From Onthophagus taurus (lineage: Eukaryota > Arthropoda > Insecta > Coleoptera > Scarabaeidae), in assembly GCF_036711975.1 (NCBI RefSeq), contig NC_091968.1, positions 17,174,001 to 17,238,000 of the forward strand: DNA of 64,000 nucleotides, written 5' to 3'. Position 1 is the first letter of the stretch. Every line of letters starts with the position of its first letter. Positions 35,701 to 47,700 of this stretch are shown in pieces. The notes beneath the pieces are model-generated. The model made no database searches, was not told the origin of the DNA, and worked only from the letters and a program-made list of their open reading frames with translations. Both the position numbers and the translations under genes were made by a program.

Positions 35701-38700
35701 CTGTATTTGGTATCGTCAACGAAAAAAAAAATCCAGTACAATTATCTCATAGATGAAGAGGATGACATTGGAAAAGGTAGTAACTGTGTCGTTAGTATCT
35801 TACATCATTAAGAAAAAATAATACGGTACTGGCATACCTATTGTGGAGAGTGGCTCGTGGAATGGAGAAATCCATTTTATACAATTTCCTTCTCACGGGA
35901 CATACTAAATTTTCACCAGGTAGGTATTTTGGCATTTTAAATGTAAATACGCTCGAAGTAATATCGATACGTATAGAGATTTGATGAGATGTGTCACCGA
36001 TTCGTCCCCCAGCGGCCATAAGAAGCCAGTTTCGGCTAAACAAGTAACATCCAGTCGTACTGGATATCATATTTAAAAGAATATTTTATTTGCTTGAAAG
36101 GTATAACTAAATATCACCACTTTATAATTTGCGAGAATGGCATAGTGAAGCTGAAACAATATGCAAATAGCGAAGAATTTGAGCAGGTCAGTCTTATGTT
36201 CAAGCCAGTGGATGAGCAAAAAATGCCAGAAAAGCTTAAATGGTCGTAAAGTCACTTGAAAGACAGTGGTATTTATTCAAGACCGTTCGGAACTTAGTAA
36301 CTAATCCCAGCAAACAAAATGAACTGGCACCGGAACCGCTGAAAAAGTTGGAAAAAAAAACAAAAGATAACCGCGATAGGATAAATGAAGATATTTTGAA
36401 GGAGCAGAATGCGAAAATAAAACAGAAAAGAAAGAGACAAAAAAGGTGTTAAAGGCACCTTGCATTAAACTTTCGATGCAAATAACTCAGCCGCGAAGAT
36501 AGTTGCGAAGCTGAGGTTAAGTTCATTGCACTTTACACTATTAGAATGATTCAAAATCTCAAAATCGACCTATTGACACCTAAACCCCCTTTCAGTAGTC
36601 CAGGGCACATATATTATATGACCCTAACTAGACCCTCTATTAGACCCATGAATACTACATTCTAGTTTTCAGATTTTTTAAATTCTATTGGAATTATGTT
36701 GTACAAGTTTTCTGCTAACATCTCAAAATTGAGTAATATGGATTTATCGGTATTCGCATGTTTGCTCCACAACTGCTAGCTAAGCCTATCAGTGCTGTAT
36801 ACGTTCCTACCAGCTGTGGCAAAGTTATTTCAGATGTTATTTTGTATTTTTATGCAACATTTGACGTCCTTCATTGTCATTCTTACCAACTGTACCATTT
36901 TTCTGAAGATTTTAAGGCTATACTATAGCGCATCATACATGATGCCATCATAAGCGGACTTGAGTTGATGAACATATTGTGCTCAAGACCCTTCCCCAAG
37001 ATAGCGGAACCCACTTTGATACTTTTCCATGTAAGGAAGCAGTCTTCCATAGTTCGTATAGACATTCCCGATCATTAAGGTTTATTTTGAGAATTACTAA
37101 TAATTTTGTACCTAACAGATTCGGTACTCTGTCTTTGTACCCGCTATGCATGTGACGATGCTGTGTTGAAGACATCCCAATCGTTGAAGAATACTCTTAA
37201 CGTCGCAGCTATTGGTGCGACAACGGAATGCTTTCTATTTCAGGCAGGGCGTGTAGATTGAATGCACGAATCTCGAGAACGCAACCAATGCTAATAATAT
37301 ATGTATGAATATATGTATGTGTTATAAACACGTAACAATCTGTTAAATTTGAGTATGATTAATATGTTAAAATAATTAAAAATTAATTTTAAAGATTATA
37401 AAATCGAGCCTAAACTTGATTATTTTTAAACGATTTTTTTTCTAAATTATTATTTTTTCTTTGTTAAAAAAAACATTATAAATTAGTAGGTACTTAAATT
37501 ATGTAACGTTCACAAGCTACTACCAGTCATAAAAAAATCATTAAAACTAAAAGAATCCCTCAAGCACACAAAGCATCCCATTGCAAAAGCATGCAACATC
37601 ATCCTTGTCGACGTCATCAACGATAAATGACAAAGTAATCGCAAAAAGCCGAATAGTGTTAGTATAATTGTAAACAAATTGTACAGTCAGAGACGTCAGC
37701 GCAGACCCTAGCGGTAGTCAAATCAAAAAATGATATCACAAAAAAAATAATTAAAAAAAAAACACGAGGAAAAAAAGAGTACATTAAAAACTCATAATTG
37801 GGAAAAATAAACGTTTGTTTTTTTTTGTGTCGTTTTGGTTTTTTTGTTTGATTCTCTACAAACTACAAAAATTATTGTCGCCAGGCCAGGTGCAATGTGC
37901 AATCAATCGCACCTGGGGTCTGAACATTTTATATTTTATTTATTTTTTAAAACCAAATTGAAACTTCATCATTTATAGTTTTTAAAGTGTGAAAAATTAG
38001 TTTTTTTTTTGTTTTGTAAAGATCAAAGAGAAAGAGATTATTTTATGTTATGCATTTCATTTTAGAATGTTTATGCCAGGCAAGAAATTTAACCATTTAA
38101 CATATAAAAGGATAATTTTAAAGTTTTCTTGATTTTAAATTCTTTAAAATGACAAGAATCATAATGAACGGATAAATCTGGCTATTTAATTTTTTTCCCA
38201 AAAGGAACTTAATTCTTTGAATTCTAAATGTTCTAATCTAAGATTACATTAATGACGACGCAATTGCAAAATTTTAATTGATGTGTAACGCTGATAACAA
38301 ATTAGATGCTGGATAACAAAAATGAACTTTGATACAGAGGAGGCCAAAAATGATAATTTAGGAGATACAAGTTAAGGGGAATAATCAACATATATTAAGT
38401 TACGCGGAGAAAACAATCATAAGTAGTCTGCATGAGAAGCGAAAAATGTGATTTTTGAATTATTCTATATTTCTTGAATTCTCCACCGATGCAGAAAGGT
38501 CAAAACTGTATTATTTTATTAGCATGAAAAACAGACGAACCTAAGCCCTCCACTTCAACAGCCCATCTTCCGGAATTTGTGAGATTGTTCCTCATGTATT
38601 TCAGAAAGCGACGAACTTTTTGGGGCTCCACTAGCTACCAATGTTTGGCAACGAAGTTTGCGTAGTTTTAAAAAATAAAATAAATCTAAGCGAAATCTGG

Positions 38701-41700
38701 AACAATTTTACAAGCCACCAACTCGTTGTCAAATAAGATCGCAATTAAGCAACATTGCAGCATAGGATCAGAAAATCATAGATAAAAAAATGGAGGTTGT
38801 AAAATTGAAGATGTCAAAAGAAAATAATCAAACGAGGATGAATAGCGAATTGGAACATTTCCATCAACATTTTTGCACAGCTGTCATCGATTTACAACAA
38901 TTACCTATTCCGTTATAAATGTAGTATGGTACAAAAGAAAACTGAAGGAAGGAAACTTGAAATGGTATCAATGCGTTTTCCAAAACTAGCAATAAGCCTA
39001 TCCAAACGACCATAGTAACTACCAGATATTGACATAGAAACTGTCAAATCCTGCCAGGGAGCCGTATTTTTATGTTTGACTAACACTAAGAAGTCAATGC
39101 TTGCCTAATAAATGTAGGAAAAACAAACCTCAGGTTACCATTATAACAATGGTCTAAACTAATGTCGATAATGATATTCCAATATAATCCAATAACAGAA
39201 TATCGTTTCAAATCGCTCAGGATGTTGCAAAAAATTCTTCGAGAAAATGGTATTGATATTTTTAAAATCTAAAGGCATAAAGAGTCAGCGAGCTAAAGTC
39301 ACAATATAAAAAATCAGGAAAGAATAGAGATAGTCAAACCGTCGAAATCTGCGGTTGGCTACACGAATGTGTTTACAAACTCTTCCACTTGATCTTCTTT
39401 GATGGCAAATAGGATTTCATATAGACTCCTGAAGCAGAAAGGAATTGTCAAGAGAACAAGGATATCCTGAATAAACAATTATTTTATCATTAACCCAAGT
39501 TCAGTAAGTCATTTATTCCAGAAAGGAATTTGTATGAAAATTAACATTTGCTTAACCCATTAGTGCATAGTTTTAAGGGACGATTTGCAAATTCATTTTT
39601 TCTATAACAGATCATAAAATTAAAGAAAAAAAATTTATTTAAAATTATACGAAAATTTTTATTGGTAGAGGAGACCAAAATGTTCGACATCTGTATCAAT
39701 GTTTCTGCCAATGTGATGAATATTGTTTTTAAGACAAAAATCATAAAGCCAGTAACCCACTGGCATTATCCAAGTCTGCTACTGGTAACTTATTATAACC
39801 TGATGGGTTATTTGGTATACAGAAACTGAGTTTCTAAACTCCTAAATTTCCTGAAACACATATATGCAAACGCTACACTTCAAGTTAAAATTAACAAAGA
39901 TCTAGCAACCAATAAAATTCAAGTTAAGAGAAGTGTATACCAGTGAGTCACTGTTTCCCCAAACCTCTACACCTAGGCACTCGAAAACACCCTCAAGCCA
40001 CTCTCATGGGAAACCAAAGGCATGGATGGGTTAACTTGGATGGGACCTATTGAAACCATCTACACTTTGCAGAAGATGTCGTCATAATCACCAACGATGT
40101 CCAAGAAATAAGTACAGCGACCAAAGGAGTGGGGCTAAAGATGAACTTTATCAAAACAAAACACGCAGACTATAATTGACGTGACAAATTAAAACACATA
40201 CCGAGAAACAAAGATATACCAATAAGCCTCAAGCGTAAAATATATGACTCATGTGTACTGCCAGTGGCGACCTGCAAACTGGAAACCATCGCGATTACGA
40301 AAAAAGGAGTAAACCAGTTGCAGATTATGCAGAAAAGAGCATAAGATCGAGCTATGCTTGGTATCAATTTGAGATAAAATCAAAAATAAGGATATCTGCC
40401 GGAGAACTCGTACATAATCACTGTAGCCAGACAAAAAAAAAGCTAGATAGACTGCGAGGGTGACGTACTAGCGCCCAAGAATAATAAAGCGCACCACATG
40501 CAGACCACTAACATACATTTACTGTGATAACTTAAATTCTATTACCAGTTTGTGCCTGTTTAATCTATAAAGGCCATTAGACAAATCTGCCGTATTCTTT
40601 GGGATGCTGTAATAAATATGGTATGTTGCTGTTTTTTTTTATTTTTTAGAATTTTAACATCTCACGAGGCATGGCCATGATCGAAAATGATGAAGATTCC
40701 AAAGTTGCCCCATTATATGACAAACTCAATACAGGCATGTATTACCTCAACATAGACCAAACTGTTACAATGATTCAAACCATGATTTCGTGTTCAGAAG
40801 ATTATAAGTAACATAATCTGTGAAAAGCTCATCAGATATAAGTTATGTCTTGGCATGACACGTTTGGGATCATCAATTGGTTTAAACCATATCAAAAGAT
40901 TCCAACCAAAATCAGTAGAAAATATAGGATGGTTTTCTATATTAAATAGCAGCCTCAGTGGTTCTTGAATATGTTGACTCTGACTACGAAGAAAATTGTT
41001 GAACTTTTATTTGTTTTTAAATAATTTTTTCTATTCCGCAGCATTGCTTGAGCACATAACAAAAAATGAGCCCTGTTTCAAGCAAATACGGTAGGGTTCA
41101 ACGCTCAAACCTAAACTAAGATTGTGCAGGATTGGTATTCAATGCAAAAAGTGAATTTTACTGGTATGCCACAGATTAGAACATAAGGGCACATCCACAG
41201 AACATCCAGCAGACCAGAACTATGGGCTAACTGGCATCCAGGACGACGACTGAGATGTTTACTTACCCATTTGGAAGTAAACTTTTCTATAAACCAGGCG
41301 TAATTCTTATAATCAGAATTAGTGATATTATAATGAGTTTTTATCTATAACTTTTATATCAATTCTTTTGTCTCCTCCGTTTGAGTAGAAACGAGTCGAT
41401 ATGGAACAACAACAAAGGTGTAAAGATCTTAAAGGACTTTCATCATAACATTTGTTATCTTTATGATTTTAACACCAATAGTTTAAATTCAACAAAAGGC
41501 TGCAGCACTATAGATAGATTAGAAAATGTATTACACATACATATCAACAGAGCCAACAACAAAAGTTGTACTCTATGTCTGCTTTCTTATTTCTTTTTAC
41601 GATTGTAAATTCTGTTTGATGATTGTGTTACCAATTAAATAAAAACAATATGAACAAGAAGGTTGTTGTTATTAAATCCTTTTCAAAATTCCAACTTAAT

Positions 41701-44700
41701 CATGTAGATTTAGCTAATTAAACCTTATTTTTATGAATCTTAAAATTATTATGTTGTTTTTTTGACTAAACCAGTCATACATATTAATTCAATTTAAAGA
41801 ATTTTTTTGTTTCATATAAGATAAAAACATTGTATATAAAAAATTGAATGTTAAATAGTTAAAATCGAAAAAGAGAAGAATAGAAGATATCAGTCAAGAA
41901 AATGATAATAAAGCAAACATCATGATGAAGTTTCGTTTTTTTTTGTTTAATATTTGTGCTGCTTTGTCCCTGAGCCGTACAGACCTGTGTAGTTATTGAG
42001 TTGCGCACCTAAAGCCGTGAGGCCCTCCGATATCGACGAGAGAAGGTAGAGAAACACGTGAGGCTCCAACGTCGATAGGAAACTCATGTGATCCTGAGCC
42101 AGGCACTCCAACAGCAAATAATATGTTTGTGATAATTTCGGATAATCCTAAAAAATTTAATTTTGATAAAATACCAACAATTTTTTTAAATTTGTCTTAC
42201 CAATAAATCTGATTGGGGAATCGACAGTAACAATTTGACGAAAATGTTTAAGGCGTTGTCGAGCGCTTCGTCCCCATACAATCTAAACACACCAAAGTTG
42301 ACGTAATTGCCGCACAATGCCGCTTTAAGCATCGAAAAACATATCGAGATTCCCTTCAGCTTGAGCGGATACGTTTGGTCCTTAGGCACCTCTACATTTA
42401 ATATTCTACTACCTTTAAAAAAATAGAAACAAAAGGACAAAAATTATCAGTTGCTTTTAAGACCGTTATGTTTCAATAACTTACCGTAACTACAGACTAT
42501 TTTACTAGCCTCCCTGAAAAGTAAGATACCATTTGGTGACCAAACGTCAAATAATAGCCTTTGGGACCGGTTCTGTACTAGTTCAGCAAATAATTTTAGT
42601 ATTGGCGTTGTCACCTGTGGATCATGGTACCATAGTTCTATTGCCCTAAGTAATATTGGTGTATAACCAGGATATCTAAATGTATGGTTAAGAAATATTT
42701 TCTTCAAAAATAGTTGTGATTAGTTAAACTGATTTTAATATTTGATGGAAATTAACTGTGTCAAGAAATGTCCCAATGTTTCGATTGAATTAGGATCGAA
42801 TTAAATTAAAGGAAGCTTACTGAACAACATAGTTGCCTTGGCATGTTAATAACAAAATTAAATGCAAACAAAACGTTAAATGTTTATCGTTACACTTCAC
42901 TTCTTGAGCAAAATGCTTTCCTCAGCATCTAGCCGCGACAAGTATTTGAAGCGTTGTGACCAATAACTTGAAATACTAATTTGGCTAAATTTGTTAGATC
43001 ACAACAAATGATTGCACTTTGTTTAATCAATTTTAATCCAGGTCAGTTTTAATAACATAACGCTGTAGCAACAAGATTTTCCCAAATACTTAGATGTCAC
43101 CTTGGACTAAACACTCTTATTTAAAAAACCACGATGCGATGTTCTGTCCTGCTCTAGATTATTTTGTTGCAGAATACTGCGCGCCACTATGGATAAACAG
43201 TCCATATACTCAAAAAATCGACACAGAACTGAACTCGACTATGACAACAGTATCAGTAGAGGAACATCTTAAAGCTACTCCTCTTCACTGGTTCCCAACG
43301 CTAAGCACTATGGCCCTTCAAACCACCACCAGAAATCTGCTGATTCATGAGAAATCTTGCTAAGGAACTGACTACAAACAACTACAACATTAACTCTAAG
43401 CGGGAAAAAGACTGGAACGCCAAAGTATCACCAGAAATAAACCAACAGATCCTCCTCAACCAAAAACCAAAAGGATTTGGAGTTCCCCGCCACTCATGGA
43501 AGGTTCTCAAAAAAGTATGTATGAGACATGGTCTGTGGTGGTAGCCTCTACAAGCTGGGAGTGCTGCCATCTTTTGAGCGTAACTGTGGAACACCAAAAC
43601 AACCTCTCCAGCACATTGTGGAGGACAACATATTGTGATATGCTAACCCACAACTGAATTGGATATAAAATTTTAGATTTTGGTTGTACTTCCTATTAAC
43701 TATTATGTTTTTACATATTTTATGAATTTCATATAATTTCATACTTTGTGCTTTATATATGCCATACGCTAAAATAAATATTAGACACAGCAAGAACTTC
43801 CAGCACGAAGAAACAATGTAACAAGACATATAAAATGAAACCGAGAATCAAAGAACATCCAAATCTTTGAATCAATCAATAGTATTTATCATATTCGGCA
43901 ATTCTTATGGGCCGCATAAAACCTGTTATTCCAAACACGAATTACGACATTGCCTTTTCAAAAGGACTCCATCACCAACATTGCCATTCGTCAAAAGATT
44001 TGTGAATGGTGAGATGATTTCCGAAAAGAGAAGATTATGTCTCCAATTCCATCAACAAAGCTGGCCAACAATGTGATTTCGGAAGTCCATATTACCGACA
44101 TGAAATATTGTGCCATATTTGCCAAGATTCATCATCGATGTGGTAACAGAGATGGATTCATAAATCAATGACTTTATCTACGTTTTAAAATACAATAATA
44201 TTTAGTTACTTCAATTATAATGCAGTAGGAGTTTGTTGCGATCCGCTCGGAATATTTCCATTGAACTCCGACTTAGTACGAATGATAGGAAAATAATTCG
44301 AAACATTACATCCTTCAAAGTCACCAACGAAAATCATAGCCGTGATTCAAAAGGTGGCGGGTGAGATTTATTATATAAGCCAAGATATCAGCGGATAGAA
44401 CTGTTCGTGATTTATATTACAAGGAAGAAAGTTAATGAATGATTATAGGTAGATTGTTGGTGGAAGAATTTACTAAAGAGAATATAGATTTATTAACAAA
44501 CTGTCTAATTGAATGTTATAACAAAGTAAAATATGTACATTCACCAACTAATGAGATTAGTTCTGGAAAATAGTAGGATAAATAATTCAAGTTCAAGTAC
44601 TTTTTATTCTGAATTATCAACAGGAACAATAAAAAAAACTATCAATGAAAGTGAGTGTATCATTAAGGAGCCCAAAGTAAATAAGAGAAATAATTGAAAC

Positions 44701-47700
44701 ACGACATAAAAACGATAGCCAAAAAAGTGCAAAAAGTCCAGTTCCTAAATTACAATCACTATCACGAGAAGAGACTCAAAAAGCAAACTGAAGAACTCAG
44801 ACGACGTTAAACTATCTTTTGAACGAACCAAAAGACAGCATTTTTACAAAAAAAGAATCGATCGAGTTGATGGAAAGCAGGGATAAGATACACTTGTTTA
44901 TTTCAAAGCAGGAAAAAAGTTTTTGTGTCTTAAAATATGCGTAAAATATGTACTCTATTGTAACAGTACGCAGTCTACTGACAGGAGACTACGACGACGC
45001 ACTGAAGATGCCAGGTGAGATCTTGGCGAAACGTCTGCCCCTTTCGAAACAGCAAGAAGGGATGAAATCTCGGATCAATCACAACAACACATACTTCTCC
45101 ATCTGTGACCGAGATAACCGGATGTGACCAATTGTATATATTGTTAGAGAATAACCGATAGAAGTGAGAGAGATGAGGGATGTTAATTGAAGACCAGTTG
45201 GACCGACTGGGAAAAGGACATTATTTTACAGCGTTAGACAAGGCTTCTGACTTCCATCAAATTAAAATTGATGAAGACTCCCTTTACAAGACTGCTTTTG
45301 CTACGTCAGATGGGCATTTTGAATATTTGAGAATGCCATTTGCATTCGCTAATGCTCCAGCCGTTTTTCGTAGGGCAATTAATTTAACGTGGGGCACTCT
45401 GAAGGATACTGCCTTAGTTTATTTGGATGATATTTTAATACCCAATGAAAGTTATGATGAGGGCTTGCAGTATTTATCTCAAGTATTAGATGCATTAAGA
45501 TCTGCAGGATTCTCTTTAAATATTTCTAAATGTTGCTTTTTGTAATCCTTTATTGAGTATCTCGGGAGAGAAATATCAACTGCTGGTATTAGACCAGGAT
45601 CACGGAAAATGCAAACGATAATAAGTTCTCCTTTTCTGAAAATAACATACCAAGCTGCTCTATGGTACAATGAGTTGCCGAAAAATGTTAGAAACTGTGA
45701 TAATCTGCGCCGGTTTACAATATATATCAAGAACATTATATCTACAGATTAGTCATGTTTCGTAAATTTATGATTTTTAATTATCAGTTAATTAATTGTT
45801 TTGTAGCAGAGTGTGTTATGATTTATTTTGGTTGTTGTAGAGTAGTTATACTTATAAGTTTTGTTTTGTTTGTAAGTCACACTTTTCTTGTGCTGAATTA
45901 TATCCTGTGCTAGATCCTTGTGATCTTTTTGGGATAATTGAAAAAAAAAATATCACCTCTTCCACATTGGACAAGCTGAGGATCAAACTTGTCGACTTTG
46001 CAACGACGAGTCAGAAATGGCTGGACATATACTGTGTAATTGCGTCGTCAGAGGCCGTCTAAGACACAACATTTTCGGTAAAGCTCTTTGGACACCTACC
46101 GACATAAAGGAACAAGACCTTGGGGCAATACTAAGGTTCATTAAGGACCTACATTTGCCCTAAACTATTGGAGGGCTAAAATTACAATACATCTGATAGG
46201 TCGCGGTAACGAGAGGGACCGCTCCTCTCAGTTCGGCTGTAATAATAGTAATAATGGTAATGGAACGAAACCCAGAAAGAAAACGTCCACGTGGAAGACC
46301 ACCAAAGATCTGGCGAGATAGTTGGAACTTTTTATCTCAAGAAACGTCGCGAATTAATAATGCAAATACAATGCCGCTGAAAACAATAAAATATTGTATC
46401 TTTATACAGAGCGTTCAACAATAATTGTAAGGTGGTTGAATTTGGCGCGCTTGACTTTTAGTAACATTTGACAAACAACGTTGATGCCGGCTGGTGTTTT
46501 CGACGTATTTTTAACAATCAGTGGAGTGGTATGTTTTAATTGCTTTCAAGTTAACAAGTTTCAACATTTATTATAACAAAATGTGAATAAATATCAATTG
46601 ATTTCATACACATTTTTAAATTTTGTTAATAAAGTTACACATTGATAAATTTTAAACATAAATTTTTTAATGCCTTCAGAATTTTTCCTATGATACGCCT
46701 ATACTTCTTAGTTTTCTCATACCAGCCTTAAAAATTAAACGCAAACATTCTTCAATCATCAATTCAATTCAAACACCTTACAATCATTGTTGAACGCTCT
46801 GTAGTACTAGCAATTTGTATAATTAAATAAATATTAGCAAAAAGAGTATTGAGTGATACCTAAAAATGTCATTGTTATCATCTAAATTAGATATATTAAC
46901 CTATTTGGATTAGAATTTGTCTATAAACCAACAAAAATATATAATAAAGGATACATCCAATCAAATAACATCATGTAGGACGTTTTGGTATTAAAAGCGA
47001 ACGCAAGCCCCCTTAAATCCCTAGCTAAGCCAATTAGCGCTTTTTTCGTTTCATCAGTTGCAAACATTGAACTTTCAGCCGAACTCAACAACGATCCAAT
47101 ATTCTCAAAAGAAGCTTCAAAAAAATAATGATCATTAAAATTAAAAATAAAATTATAAATTATAAGTTTACCTGTTAATGGCAACATAAAACTCATAAAG
47201 CGATCCTCATCCTCGCCTAGATCGACCATCAATAATCGACCCAAAGAAGTGTAAAACATCGATCGGCAGCGCATTTCTGAAATGGCCACCGCGTTTCCCA
47301 AAAACGGAAAGTGTTCGCTAGTGTGGTTATTTAACATAAACTGGACTTCTTCGAGTTTAACTAATTTCCGAACGCACGTGTAACTAACCGAGAGGTCGTT
47401 TAATAATTGTAATGTTTTACTAATTATTTGTTCACTTCTCGACCAATATTTCAAATTTGTTATTCTGCAATTAAAAGAATGCTTTATATTTTTTGAGTTA
47501 AGTTTGTTGGTGAAACTTTACATTTTTCTAATAAAAACACTGAGTACAGTGGCCTCGTCGTTTAATCCGAGAACTTCGGAAAGTCTTCGATAAACTTTCG
47601 AGTTTTTTTGTACTTGATCGCCAACATAAATTTTACGAAATTGCTCAAAGAAACTGAGCATAGCCAGTTCAAGTTTTTCACAGCCTCCCTGCGCCAATCG

